DNA of 64,000 bases from Pigmentiphaga sp. NML080357 (GTDB lineage: Bacteria; Pseudomonadota; Gammaproteobacteria; Burkholderiales; Burkholderiaceae_B). The notes below the pieces were generated by a model, which was given only the letters and a program-made list of their open reading frames with translations, was not told where the DNA came from and did no database searches. Shown here in pieces: positions 1-8,872 of this stretch (the first letter of the stretch is position 1; every line of letters starts with the position of its first letter). Location of the stretch: assembly GCF_002188465.1 (NCBI RefSeq), contig NZ_NINW01000043.1, positions 1 to 64,000 on the forward strand, in the 5' to 3' direction. The position numbers and the translations under genes were made by a program.

Positions 1-6
1 TTCTAT

Positions 7-31
7 TCCATATTATGGAGTGAATGATTCA
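7..31. promoter_or_regulatory. Two adjacent perfect short palindromes upstream of the first gene
   Basis: Positions 7-19 read TCCATA-T-TATGGA and positions 21-31 read TGAAT-G-ATTCA. Both are perfect inverted repeats and lie about 45-70 bases before the start at 75. Paired dyads at this distance suggest an operator for a dimeric regulator. The regulator gene is not in view and the promoter may extend left of the window, so the role is inferred. Confidence 0.35.
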
Positions 32-74
32 TCGAGTCCAGGACCTCTAACAGCCAGTATCGATGGAGACAAAG

Positions 75-1481
75 ATGGCGCAGAAACTCAACCACGCACG
101 CTACGACGTCGTGGTGCTGGGCGGCGGGGCCGCCGGCGTGGCCGCCGCGGCCGCCGCGGCCAAGAACGGCCGCAAGACCTTGATCGTCGAGGCCAACCCC
201 ATGCTGGGCGGCGAGTTGCTCAGCGGCATGTCGCTGGATGGCGTGCTGAACGCGCGTGGCGAGTACGTGGTGGGCGGCATTTCGGACGAACTGTTCGAGG
301 AATGCCGGCGCATGAACGGATTCATCGGGCCGGTGCACGACTACCGGCTTATCTGCTATGTGTGCGTCGATCCCGAAATCATGAAGATCGCCGTCATGCG
401 CGTACTCGAGCGCTACGGCGTGACGTGCTGGGTCAATTCGTTCGCCGAGGACGTCGTGGCGCGCGATGGCGTGGTCACGGGGATGATCGTGGTCAACAAG
501 AACGGCCGTACGCTGGTGACGGCCGATCATTTCCTGGATTGTTCCGGCGACGGCGACCTTGCCGTGCAGGCGGGAGCGCCGTTCGAGATGAGCGATGCCA
601 GCGGCGACCTGCAGCCGGTATCGCTGATGTTCCGCGTGGGCAACGTCGACAGCGCCACGCTGCTGCGGTTCGCGCGCGAGAATCCGGCGTCGATGGCGCT
701 GGGCGAGAGCGATTACATCCGCGGCGACAGGACCGACGAGCAGCTGCTGGACCTGCTGGTCGAGCAAGGCCAGCCGTCGCTGTTTTTCAAGAGCGAAGGG
801 CCGTTCCTGGGCGATGCCATCCGCCGCGGCGACCTGGCGCCGACCGCATTGATCATGATCCAGCCGACCTCCGAGGCGCGCAAGGAAGTGTGCGTCAACG
901 CGACCCGCGTCGGCGGCAACATCGACGGCACCGACACGGCCGCCGTCAGCGCCACCGTGGGAACCTTGATGGAGCAGGTCTGGCAAACCTTCGGTTTCGT
1001 CAAGCGCCATCTGCCCGGTTTCGAGAACGCGGTGTTCGCCGGCATGGCGCCTCGCGTGGGGGTGCGGGAAACGCGTCGGGTGATGGGCGATTACCTGCTG
1101 ACCAAGGAGGACGTGGTATCGGGCCGCAAGCAGCCGGACAGCGTGATCGCCAAGGGGGCGCAGCACGTCGACATCCACCAGTCGGGCACGACCCAGATCC
1201 GCATACCCATCGCCAACGGCGGCTCCTATGACATCCCGTTCGGCTGCCTGTTGCCCAGGGGGTTGAAGAACGTCATGGTGGCCGGCCGCTGCCTGTCGGC
1301 CACGCGCGAAGGCATGGGCACGGCGCGGACCATGGGCCCGTGCATGGCCATGGGCCAGGCCGTGGGCACCGCGGCCGCGATGTGCGCGGAACGCGGCGAG
1401 CCCGATCCGCGCAAGCTGCCGGTCACGGAACTCCAGGCAAGGCTGCGCGCGCAAGGCGCCGTCATCGACGGCGTGTACTGA
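75..1481 (+). CDS. FAD-dependent oxidoreductase, FAD_oxidored family
   Basis: The 468-residue product opens with a dinucleotide-binding loop (GGGAAG, residues 16-21) that follows a hydrophobic beta strand. A second short motif (GGELLSG) about 25 residues later and a C-terminal stretch ending near GTARTMGPC fit the FAD_oxidored family (PF12831), flavoproteins related to fumarate reductase and thiazole-synthesis enzymes. The substrate cannot be read from the sequence. I chose ATG 75 over ATG 63 because GGAG at 65-68 is correctly spaced for it. No signal peptide is seen, so it is probably cytoplasmic. A Bug receptor follows after 82 bases on the same strand, suggesting the two serve uptake and oxidation of one small organic acid. 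Confidence 0.75.
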   Translation: MAQKLNHARYDVVVLGGGAAGVAAAAAAAKNGRKTLIVEANPMLGGELLSGMSLDGVLNARGEYVVGGISDELFEECRRMNGFIGPVHDYRLICYVCVDPEIMKIAVMRVLERYGVTCWVNSFAEDVVARDGVVTGMIVVNKNGRTLVTADHFLDCSGDGDLAVQAGAPFEMSDASGDLQPVSLMFRVGNVDSATLLRFARENPASMALGESDYIRGDRTDEQLLDLLVEQGQPSLFFKSEGPFLGDAIRRGDLAPTALIMIQPTSEARKEVCVNATRVGGNIDGTDTAAVSATVGTLMEQVWQTFGFVKRHLPGFENAVFAGMAPRVGVRETRRVMGDYLLTKEDVVSGRKQPDSVIAKGAQHVDIHQSGTTQIRIPIANGGSYDIPFGCLLPRGLKNVMVAGRCLSATREGMGTARTMGPCMAMGQAVGTAAAMCAERGEPDPRKLPVTELQARLRAQGAVIDGVY

Positions 1482-1563
1482 GCAACGAGCAACCCGGCGC
1501 CACCATCCGGGTACAAGCGATGGGGGCCGGGTACCCGATGGACAACGAGGAAGGAGACAGATC

Positions 1564-2532
1564 ATGCATCGATACCTCGCCACGCTTTGCCTGGCCCTGC
1601 TGGCCAACGTCCCGCTCCTGGCACGCGCGGGCGCCTATCCCGACCGGCCGCTCAAGATGGTCGTGCCCTTTGCCGCCGGCGCCTCGAGCGACATGCTGGC
1701 CCGGACGGTAGCCGAAGGCCTGGGCGCCCGGCTGGGCCAGCCGGTGGTCGTCGAGAACCGCGCCGGCGCGGGCGGCAACATCGGCGCCGACGTCGTGGCC
1801 AAGGCTGCGCCGGACGGCTATACGCTGGGCATAGGCTCGATCGGCACGCACGCCACCAATGGCCTGATCTATGCGGCCATGCCTTACGACACCATCAAGG
1901 ACTTCGCGCCCATCACGCTGGTGGCGGCGGTGTCGCTCGTCCTGGTCGTGCATCCCTCGGTGCCGGCGCATGATGTCCGCGAACTCATCGCCTACCTGAA
2001 GGAGCGGCCCGGCAAGATCAGCTACGCGTCGGGCGGCGTCGGCGCGTCCCAGCATCTGGCCGGGGAGCTCTTCAAGTATCTCGCCAAGGTCGACATGGTC
2101 CACGTGCCGTACAAGGGCAGCGCTGGCTCCGTCCCCGACCTGATCAGCGGTCGCGTGCCGGTCATGTTCGCCGACCTGCCGCTGGTGCTGTCCTACATCC
2201 AGAACGGTTCATTGCGGGCGCTGGCGGTGGGCGACCGCGAACGCAGCCCGGTGTTGCCGGCGGTACCCACGCTGGCCGAGTCGGGCTTGCCCGATTACCA
2301 GGCCAACGCCTGGTACGGCCTGTTCGCGCCTGCCGGAACGCCGCCCGACATCGTGGCGCGCCTGCAGCGCGAGGTGGCCGCCATTCTCGGCCAGCCGGAC
2401 GTTCGCAAGCGCCTGGTGGCGCAGGGCGCCAACCCCAGCGGCATGGCGCCGGACGCGTTCAAGGCGTACCAGCGCAAGGAGATAGACCGCTGGAAGACCG
2501 TGGTCCAGGCTGCGCACATCAAGATGGACTGA
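1564..2532 (+). CDS. Bug-family (TctC-like) periplasmic substrate-binding receptor
   Basis: This 322-residue protein has an N-terminal signal peptide, with likely cleavage after about residue 22 (LLARAG). The Bug hallmarks follow: a YPDRPLK strand, VENRAGAGGNIG at 63-74 and PDGYTL at 83-88. Bug proteins bind carboxylates or other small organic molecules in the periplasm, and a minority work with TctA/TctB membrane subunits. No tctA or tctB is nearby, so this is an orphan receptor. A good Shine-Dalgarno (GAAGGAGA) precedes ATG 1564. It is probably co-transcribed with the upstream flavoprotein. The family is certain; the ligand is unknown. Confidence 0.92.
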   Translation: MHRYLATLCLALLANVPLLARAGAYPDRPLKMVVPFAAGASSDMLARTVAEGLGARLGQPVVVENRAGAGGNIGADVVAKAAPDGYTLGIGSIGTHATNGLIYAAMPYDTIKDFAPITLVAAVSLVLVVHPSVPAHDVRELIAYLKERPGKISYASGGVGASQHLAGELFKYLAKVDMVHVPYKGSAGSVPDLISGRVPVMFADLPLVLSYIQNGSLRALAVGDRERSPVLPAVPTLAESGLPDYQANAWYGLFAPAGTPPDIVARLQREVAAILGQPDVRKRLVAQGANPSGMAPDAFKAYQRKEIDRWKTVVQAAHIKMD

Positions 2533-2545
2533 ACAAGGAGCCGTT

Positions 2546-3685
2546 TCAGGGCCGGTGCACCATCAGGAGCTCATGCAACAGTCCGACCAGTTCGCTTTGG
2601 CGGCGCGTGCCGGTCTTTTCCATGATGCTGCGCAGCTGCGTACGTACCGTATTCAACGCCGTGCCGTGCGCCGTGGCGATCTGCTTCACGTTCTTTCCCG
2701 CCAATAGCGCAAGCGCCACGCGGGCCTCGGCCGAGCCGAGGTGGAACAGCGAGCGGAGCAGGTCCACGGCGAAGGCTTCGTTTACCTCGAGCGCGGCGAA
2801 TGCCAGCAGGGCCAGGGGCGGCCAGGCCCGGACCACGCCGGCACGCCGGGGGTCTCTCAGCGGCACCGCGATCAGGCGCAGCGGATGCGGCGACGAGGGC
2901 GCCAACAGGCGATGCCCGGCAATACCGCGGCAAGCCTGGTCCAGCAGTGCGGCAAACGGCTCTTGCTCCTTGACCGAGACGGGCAGCAACCGGCCATGGG
3001 CCAGCGTCAGCCGATCCTGCTTGCGCAGCAGGTCCTCGGCCGCGGCGTTGGCGTAGTGGAGGCGTCCGTCGCTTTCGACGATGGCCGCGCCGAAGGCCAG
3101 CGCGTCCAGTGCCGCCGCCCCGTAGAAACTCCGCAGGCCCAGGTCGCGCACGTGCTGTTGCAGGACGATGGCGCGGCTGAGGTGCGGCGTCAGGGCGGCC
3201 ACCCGTGCCAGTTCCTCGGGGCCGAAGGGCGCCCGGCCCGGTTCGCGGAAGAAACCCAGGTAGCAGGGCGTGGAGCCGTCCCGCAGCAAGCCGCCCATGC
3301 TGTAGCGGATGCCGTGGGGAAGAAGGTGGTCGATGAAGATTTCGCTATTGGCCACGTCGCGCTCGGTCAGCAGGTTGGCGCACGTGAACCAATCGCCGGG
3401 CGCCATGTGCCTGGACCAGGCCAGCCGGGGGTCGATGTGGCGGTAATAGCTGTTGTAGTCGTCGCAGGCCTTGGCGATGTCCTGCGTCGAACCGCCCAGG
3501 CTCCAGGTGACGCGGTCGGATAGAGCGTCCATGCTGAACAGGTGCCAGGCCCATGCCCCGACCCCCGAAGAGACGCGGTCCAGGACGTCGTTCCATGCCG
3601 AGGGGTCGAGCACGGTATCGTATAGGCGGCCAAGGAGTTGATCCGCTCCGCTCCTGTCCTGTCTTGACGGGGATGGCCGCTGCAT
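2546..3685 (-). CDS. LuxR-type (GerE helix-turn-helix) transcriptional regulator with PAS-like region
   Basis: The 379-residue product ends with a LuxR/GerE DNA-binding domain (about residues 310-375). It has the typical pattern of a helix around SAEARVALALLAGKN followed by a recognition helix around TALNTVRTQLRSIMEKTG. A central segment near AAIVESDGRLHYANAAAEDLL resembles a PAS fold. The N-terminal 180 residues look like a sensory domain that I cannot assign. I use ATG 3685 because upstream in-frame sequence lacks domain character; no strong Shine-Dalgarno is visible. The gene converges on the Bug gene with only 13 bases between stops. Its target genes are unknown. Confidence 0.8.
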   Translation of the reverse strand: MQRPSPSRQDRSGADQLLGRLYDTVLDPSAWNDVLDRVSSGVGAWAWHLFSMDALSDRVTWSLGGSTQDIAKACDDYNSYYRHIDPRLAWSRHMAPGDWFTCANLLTERDVANSEIFIDHLLPHGIRYSMGGLLRDGSTPCYLGFFREPGRAPFGPEELARVAALTPHLSRAIVLQQHVRDLGLRSFYGAAALDALAFGAAIVESDGRLHYANAAAEDLLRKQDRLTLAHGRLLPVSVKEQEPFAALLDQACRGIAGHRLLAPSSPHPLRLIAVPLRDPRRAGVVRAWPPLALLAFAALEVNEAFAVDLLRSLFHLGSAEARVALALLAGKNVKQIATAHGTALNTVRTQLRSIMEKTGTRRQSELVGLLHELLMVHRP

Positions 3686-4073
3686 GGCGATACCGGAATT
3701 GGGGTATTCAACTGGATCGATTTTGTAACGAAAACGGCACCGGCTGTGAAGCCCCCCGCCTTGAGCGCGCTGTTCCGGTTCGTGGGCAAAATCAGCATCG
3801 GCCGCCACTTTGCGCCGGGACAGATGTCGGTGCCGCCAATGGTCCGGCTCGTGCTTGCCTCCTGGCCGGGGCGGCGCGGGCGTCAGTCGCGCCAATCGGA
3901 GAAAATGCTTTATCATCGACCGGCTTTCGACGCTGCACCGGACATGCCGAGCCATTCGGCTGCGTTTCGCGTCTTCCGCCGGCCATGCCCGGCGCTCACA
4001 CCCGGATCGGACGGTGCCCTGGTGACTCCAACAGGGAGACCCGCGAGGCTTGCGGGTCAATGCGGCGCGCACC
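3686..4073. other. 388-bp divergent intergenic region with structured GGDEF leader
   Basis: I see no convincing gene in this stretch between the LuxR-type and GGDEF genes. A TATCAT hexamer at 3911-3916 could be a -10 element, though without a good -35. Downstream are several hairpins: GCCGA/TCGGC near 3955-3970 and GACCCGC/GCGGGTC (4038-4044 with 4052-4058), the last ending only 15 bases before ATG 4074. I looked for a c-di-GMP (GEMM) riboswitch core and did not find it. Structured control of translation is possible but inferred. Confidence 0.4.
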
Positions 4074-5285
4074 ATGGTAGATCCGATCAGCCTTCTCTTC
4101 GTCACGATTTTTTCCGCGGTCATGAGCATGGCCGTGCTCGGTTCGCTGCTTCCCGCCGCGATTCCGGGAGTCCGGCGCTGGCTCGCCGCCAGCATCGTGT
4201 CCATTCTGGCGCTGGCGCTATTCTCCGCGCAGGGGCACGGTCCCCGCTGGCTGACCATTCTCGCCGCCAACGAATTGCTTGCGGTCGCGGTATTGATGAT
4301 CCTGCAAGGCTGCCGCCAGTTTCTTGGCCGGCGTCCCGTTTTGCTGGCCGAGTACGTAGCCTGCCTGCTGCTGCTGGCGGGACTGGCCTACTGGACGTAC
4401 GTTGCGCCGGACATAAACGTGCGGATCGCTCTCGTATCGGCCTTTCATGCCTACGTCTATGCCTCCATCGGCTGGGTCATCCACCTGGCGCGGCCATATG
4501 CCCGCCGGCAGTACGCCTACCGGTTCGCCAGCATCGGCGCATTCCTGGGCGCATTCGGACACGCCGGACGCGGGACGATATACGCAATCGGGCTGGCGCG
4601 GCAGACCGAGCTGATGCAGTCCACGCCCATCAATATCGCCTTCCTCGCGGTGGGTATTCTTGCGCTGCCATGGCTGTCGATAGGGATGGTGATGCTGGCC
4701 CATGAACGGCTGGCTCATCGCCTCGAGCGCCTTGCCAATCTCGACGAGCTGACCGGTGTCCTGGCGCGGCGTGCGTTCCTTGCCCAGGCCGAGGCTGCCG
4801 TGCGAACGGCCGCGCGCACCGGCCGGCCGCTGGTGCTGGCCCTGGTCGACATCGATCACTTCAAGCGCATCAACGACAACTATGGGCATGCGAAGGGTGA
4901 CCAGGTCCTGGCCCATTTCGCGAGCGTCGTCGCCGGCAACCTGCGGGCCGGCGATGTATTCGGCCGCCTCGGCGGGGAAGAATTCGCCGTGCTCTGCCCC
5001 GAGACGTCCCCCGCCGATGCGGTCACGCTGCTGAATCGCTTGCGCGCCAGGGTGGCGCAGGCCGAAGACGGGCCGGAAGCACAACGCCTGGCCGTTACCT
5101 TCAGCGCCGGCGTCGATCATTACCGGGCGGGCGAAGCCCTGGCCAATCTCATGGCGAGAGCCGATGCCGCCCTGTACACCGCCAAGGCCATGGGGCGCGA
5201 CCGTATCGTGGTCGTTCCCGCGGACGACGAGATCCTGGCCGCGCGATCGCCGGGGTCGGCGGACGGTCTGGCGCCCCGGCGCTAG
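4074..5285 (+). CDS. Membrane-bound diguanylate cyclase (GGDEF)
   Basis: The 403-residue protein has a hydrophobic N-terminal half (about residues 1-215) with roughly six membrane segments and then a GGDEF domain. The active-site motif is GGEEF at 300-304, a functional variant. An RxxD inhibitory site (RAGD, 291-294) lies exactly five residues upstream, so product inhibition by c-di-GMP is expected. The metal and substrate region DIDHFKRINDNYGH is intact. It should make c-di-GMP from two GTP at the inner membrane. ATG 4074 is preferred to a TTG at 4050; no strong Shine-Dalgarno is seen and a hairpin sits just before the start. The sensory signal is unknown. Confidence 0.9.
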   Translation: MVDPISLLFVTIFSAVMSMAVLGSLLPAAIPGVRRWLAASIVSILALALFSAQGHGPRWLTILAANELLAVAVLMILQGCRQFLGRRPVLLAEYVACLLLLAGLAYWTYVAPDINVRIALVSAFHAYVYASIGWVIHLARPYARRQYAYRFASIGAFLGAFGHAGRGTIYAIGLARQTELMQSTPINIAFLAVGILALPWLSIGMVMLAHERLAHRLERLANLDELTGVLARRAFLAQAEAAVRTAARTGRPLVLALVDIDHFKRINDNYGHAKGDQVLAHFASVVAGNLRAGDVFGRLGGEEFAVLCPETSPADAVTLLNRLRARVAQAEDGPEAQRLAVTFSAGVDHYRAGEALANLMARADAALYTAKAMGRDRIVVVPADDEILAARSPGSADGLAPRR

Positions 5286-5887
5286 CGAGGCGGTTCGCTT
5301 CCGCGCCATTGCGCGGAAGCGGTGCGAAAGGTGATGGACCATCGCAAGGCCTGCGCCGGTGCAATGCTGTGCTGCCAATTCCACCTGGCCGGGCCGCGCA
5401 TGAGATAGATCGACCGGGGCGCGAGCGTCAGGCGGACGATGTCGGATTTCCTGGGGCGGATCGGAGGATAGGGCCGGAACCGCATCACGATGTCGCTGCC
5501 CAGCGAAATGCCGATCACGTCCTGGAAGTCCGGCACGTCGCGGTGCCAGCCCAGCGGCGCGCCGGGCTGGTATTCCGCCACGAGGACGTGGACGAAGGCC
5601 TGCGGCGGAATGCCGATCCACCGGGCCGCGCGGTCCCGCAGCCAATGAAGCTCGGGAATCAGCGCCTGGGCGGGCTGCAGGCGGTTGGCATCGTAGTCGA
5701 AGCTCCCGCCGTAGCTCACCACGCGCCGTCGTGCCGTATAGGCCTTGTAGCGGGCGGCGGCGAAGGGCAGGGCGGCCATCAGCGCTTCGAGCGCAGCCGC
5801 CTCGTCCTGCGTCAGGAAGCCTGGCTCGTAGACCAGGCCCTCGGGCAGGCCGGGCGGGGGCAGGTCGAAGAGCGGCGGCTGTTCCAT
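5282..5887 (-). CDS. AlkB-like 2-oxoglutarate/Fe(II) dioxygenase
   Basis: The 201-residue protein keeps the AlkB iron ligands H115, D117 (WHRD) and H173 (QHSI), and the 2-oxoglutarate-binding arginines R182 and R188 in LRWSITFR. AlkB-family enzymes oxidatively demethylate alkylated bases in DNA or RNA. Length and motif spacing match the short AlkB-like group rather than full E. coli AlkB, so the true substrate may differ. The stop overlaps the end of the diguanylate cyclase gene by four bases on the opposite strand. The start lies just downstream of the GTPase gene, so it may be the last gene of that minus-strand run. Confidence 0.85.
   Translation of the reverse strand: MEQPPLFDLPPPGLPEGLVYEPGFLTQDEAAALEALMAALPFAAARYKAYTARRRVVSYGGSFDYDANRLQPAQALIPELHWLRDRAARWIGIPPQAFVHVLVAEYQPGAPLGWHRDVPDFQDVIGISLGSDIVMRFRPYPPIRPRKSDIVRLTLAPRSIYLMRGPARWNWQHSIAPAQALRWSITFRTASAQWRGSEPPR
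5296..5321. terminator. Long perfect hairpin between convergent genes
   Basis: CGCTTCCGCGC (5296-5306) and GCGCGGAAGCG (5311-5321) form a perfect 11-bp stem with a CATT loop. It starts 11 bases after the GGDEF stop and lies inside the last codons of the AlkB-like gene. There is no T-run on either side, so it is not a classic intrinsic terminator. It could still block antisense read-through or stabilise mRNA ends. Confidence 0.4.
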
Positions 5888-5903
5888 GGCGTCTGCCCGC
5901 GGC

Positions 5904-7373
5904 CTAGTGCGCCGCGGACGGCAGCGTCGCGCCCGGGTAGAGCTTGCGCAATATCTGCAGGCAGGCATCTTCGAGCACGCCGGCCAATTCGGCGGCCGCC
6001 GCCTGCGGCGCGGCGTCTTCGCGCGCGCGGTCCCAGATCCGCAGGAGCGACGCGTCGCGCGAGCGGACCACTTCCGTGACCTCGTCGCGCCAGAAGGGCG
6101 GCGCTTCGCCTTCGACATAGTCGCCCCGGCCGCGGCCGAAATGGATGATGGCGAGATAGCGCAGCAGGTCCGCGACCACCAGCGCCCGCAGGAAGTCGTC
6201 GGTCAGCCGTGCCGAGGCCTGTTCCGTGCCCTTGGCCTTGTTGATGCCCCATGCCGCGCCGGCGAATGTGGCGGCGCCCACTACTGCCCCGACCAGCATG
6301 CCGCCTCCCAGCGTGAGGCCGCCCGCCAGCAGGTCGGCCGACGCGCCGGTGGCGGCGCCGGAGGCGATGGCGCCCAGCAATCCGGCCTGCTTCACGTCCA
6401 CCGGCGCGGTGAAGGCGAAGTTCTCGCGCAGCCGCTGGTTCAACGGCGCGGCCGCGCTTCCCTGCAGGCCGTGCAGGGCCAGCAGCCTGGCGGTGGTCTG
6501 GCTGCCCATGCGCGAGAGGCGGGCGGTGATGGCCGCCATGGCCTTGTCCCGCGCCGATTCGGAGGCCGACTGGCCCAGGCCCAATGTGCCGAGAGCGCTC
6601 TTGATGCGCGAGCCTTCTCCCACCGGTTCGGTGTCCTGCGCCGCCGCCACGATTTGCTGCGCAAGGAGCGCCATCGACTGGTGGAAGCGGTCCAGATTGC
6701 GTTTTTCCCAGGCGGCGACCAGCCGCGCATAGCCGGGCTGGGTGGCCGCGGGCAGGCAGGCGCGGATGGCGTCGAACAATACCCGTTCGTGAACCCAGCT
6801 GCGCGCGAAGGCATCCAGCGGCACGACCTCGCGCACCATGCCGTACGGCTGGACGTGGCGCGCCCAGCGGGCGACGTCTTCCTGCTCCCGCGCGGCCGGG
6901 CGGGGCGCTCCCATCTGGTTGAGCAGCACCACCACCGGCTTGTCCAGCCATTGCAGGATCTGCATCTCGGGCGCGACGTAGCCGGCGTCCTGCGGGTCTT
7001 CCGCAGCGTTGACGAGGTAGAGCACCACGTCGGCATTGTCGCGCGCCGCCTGGAGCGCGCGCTGGCTGAGCCAGAACGCGCGGTCGCTCACCCTGTCCCA
7101 GACTTCGGTCAGGAACCAGCCCAGGGGGTTGCCCGTCATTCCCAGGCGCTTGGCCAGCCGGGCGGAATCGCCGAAGCCCGGCGTATCCCACAAATACAGC
7201 TCGTCGCCGTCGTCGGTCGCCAGCAGCCGGTACGCGTCCGCCGTCTGCGTTACGTGGGCGGCATCGCGCACCTCGCCCACGTCGGCACCCAGCAGGGTGC
7301 GGGCGAGCGTGGTCTTGCCGGCGTTGGTATGGGAGACCAGGCAGAGCTGTATGCGGGCGGGTTTGTCAGGCAT
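5904..7373 (-). CDS. GTPase with C-terminal DUF3482 region
   Basis: The 489-residue protein has a P-loop (HTNAGKTT, about 15-22), a G3 motif DTPG at 63-66 and a G4-like NQMG at 152-155 in place of NKxD. The C-terminal half is helical and contains a glycine/alanine-rich hydrophobic stretch (about 333-385) that could insert in a membrane. This matches the DUF3482 GTPase family. ATG 7373 overlaps the stop of the upstream DUF2868 gene by eight bases, indicating translational coupling. The two are usually found together and probably act as a pair; the cellular role is not known to me. Confidence 0.8.
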   Translation of the reverse strand: MPDKPARIQLCLVSHTNAGKTTLARTLLGADVGEVRDAAHVTQTADAYRLLATDDGDELYLWDTPGFGDSARLAKRLGMTGNPLGWFLTEVWDRVSDRAFWLSQRALQAARDNADVVLYLVNAAEDPQDAGYVAPEMQILQWLDKPVVVLLNQMGAPRPAAREQEDVARWARHVQPYGMVREVVPLDAFARSWVHERVLFDAIRACLPAATQPGYARLVAAWEKRNLDRFHQSMALLAQQIVAAAQDTEPVGEGSRIKSALGTLGLGQSASESARDKAMAAITARLSRMGSQTTARLLALHGLQGSAAAPLNQRLRENFAFTAPVDVKQAGLLGAIASGAATGASADLLAGGLTLGGGMLVGAVVGAATFAGAAWGINKAKGTEQASARLTDDFLRALVVADLLRYLAIIHFGRGRGDYVEGEAPPFWRDEVTEVVRSRDASLLRIWDRAREDAAPQAAAAELAGVLEDACLQILRKLYPGATLPSAAH

Positions 7374-8787
7374 CGGCGGAAGGGCGGAGCAGATCGACGA
7401 AGGTGACCGGCACCTGGTGCAGGTCGCCGAAATCCTGCCACAGGCGTTTGCGTTCTTCCATGCGCCGGGCGGCGTCCGCCTGGCCATCGAGGCGTGCGGC
7501 ATAGGCCGACTGGTCCACCACCAGCACGAGCTTGCCCGGCAGCGCGTGCGCCAGGTGGTCGAGGAAGGCGCCGTGGTTCTCGCGTTCGGGCGTGGCGGAC
7601 AAATTGACGAGGGCGGCGGTTACGGTGGCCTCGCCTTCCGACAGGCTGCGCCCGGCGGCTTCGTCCGCGTCCGCGCCATACTCCCATCCCGGCATCAGCA
7701 TCGCCTGCGCGGTTTCGCCCAGCATCGAGCGGGCGAGCGCCTGAAGCGCCTCGCCGCGGCGCTCATCCACGGCAAAGCTGTAGGGAATGACCCGCAGGCG
7801 CAGCGGCACGGGACTCAGGGCGCCCAGCAGCTTGCGGTAATACGGCTGGCCGAGATCGACCGGGAAGTTCCGGCGCAGGCGAACCTCCTGCCAGCGCGCG
7901 GCGGCGGCCAGCAGCAGGCGCGGCGCGATCACCACCACGGCAAGCAGCGCCGCGTACAGGTGCACCCAGCGCGCTCCGCCTGCCACGCCTCCGGTGGCGC
8001 CGAACCTGAGCGCCGCGACTTCTTCCGGCGTGAATCCGGGCAACTGGAACAGCCAGGCGGCGGGGGCGAACAGGACGCGCAAGATCGCATGGACCTGGTT
8101 CGCATCGAGAAAAGTGCTTTCCCAGCCCACGCGGTATTCGACAATGAGACCGCGGACGTAGAGCGACAGCGCGATTCCGGCGCCGAACAGCGCAGCCGAC
8201 AGATGGAGGATGCGCCTGGCGCGGGCGAGGTCGAGCGGCGCCGCGAGGCGCCTCCAGTCGGCGGCAAAGCGGGCGAGGGCGGCGGCGAGCGCCGGTTGCG
8301 GCCGGCGACGCCGCGTCCAGCTCGCCGGCAGCCGGACGTGGATGGACAGGGTACTCCAGCGCCGCCGCAGCGGCGGTATCGCAAGGACGAGCAAGAAGGC
8401 ATACATCAGCACGTTCCAGCCGAGCACGCCCAGCAGCGGCAGCGAGAGCAGGTCCATGCGGTGAGGATTGGCGATGCGCTCGGTCAGGGCGCCCGCGAGG
8501 AGCGCCACGACGGGCACGATCCACCCGGCGAGAGCCGCCACGCGGCAGGGGCGCCGCACGACGCCCAGCGCCGGCATGCGCCGTTCGAGGCCGTCCAGCA
8601 ACAGGGCCGCCCGCGTTTTCAGGAAGGCCGCGGCCGCGTCCGTATCGCGGCTGTGTTGCAAGGCACCCATGTTGCGGGCGCTGAGGCTGGCTTGGCGGAG
8701 TTCGTCGGTGCGCAGTAGTTGGCGGTCGTGGTCGGTGGCCTCAATGGCATGGGCCAGAACCACGTCCCGGGCCGCTCGCTCGTCCAT
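7366..8787 (-). CDS. DUF2868 membrane protein, partner of the GTPase
   Basis: This 473-residue protein has several membrane segments: about residues 70-100, then near LLGVLGWNVLMYAFLLVLAI, and again around 215-235. A soluble C-terminal domain follows, in which SATPERENHGAFLDHL and LVLVVDQSAYAARL are conserved-looking. This matches DUF2868. ATG 8787 is chosen because AGGA lies about six bases upstream and the sequence before it lacks domain character. It overlaps the downstream GTPase gene by eight bases, so the two products are made together. I infer a membrane anchor or effector for the GTPase. Confidence 0.75.
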   Translation of the reverse strand: MDERAARDVVLAHAIEATDHDRQLLRTDELRQASLSARNMGALQHSRDTDAAAAFLKTRAALLLDGLERRMPALGVVRRPCRVAALAGWIVPVVALLAGALTERIANPHRMDLLSLPLLGVLGWNVLMYAFLLVLAIPPLRRRWSTLSIHVRLPASWTRRRRPQPALAAALARFAADWRRLAAPLDLARARRILHLSAALFGAGIALSLYVRGLIVEYRVGWESTFLDANQVHAILRVLFAPAAWLFQLPGFTPEEVAALRFGATGGVAGGARWVHLYAALLAVVVIAPRLLLAAAARWQEVRLRRNFPVDLGQPYYRKLLGALSPVPLRLRVIPYSFAVDERRGEALQALARSMLGETAQAMLMPGWEYGADADEAAGRSLSEGEATVTAALVNLSATPERENHGAFLDHLAHALPGKLVLVVDQSAYAARLDGQADAARRMEERKRLWQDFGDLHQVPVTFVDLLRPSADA

Positions 8788-8872
8788 CGGCGTCCTGGAT
8801 AGTTCTTCAGCCGACAGACTATATAGGAATTGGGAACCGGCGTATGCGTTGCGCCGGGCGTATAAGCAAGCC

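Noticed and set aside
3-1607. Open frame of over 500 codons on the minus strand opposite the FAD oxidoreductase
   Set aside because: Low-complexity, histidine/arginine-rich translation with no motif; the plus-strand gene is convincing.
3686-4073. c-di-GMP (GEMM) riboswitch before the diguanylate cyclase
   Set aside because: The conserved core bases of GEMM are not found; only generic hairpins are present.
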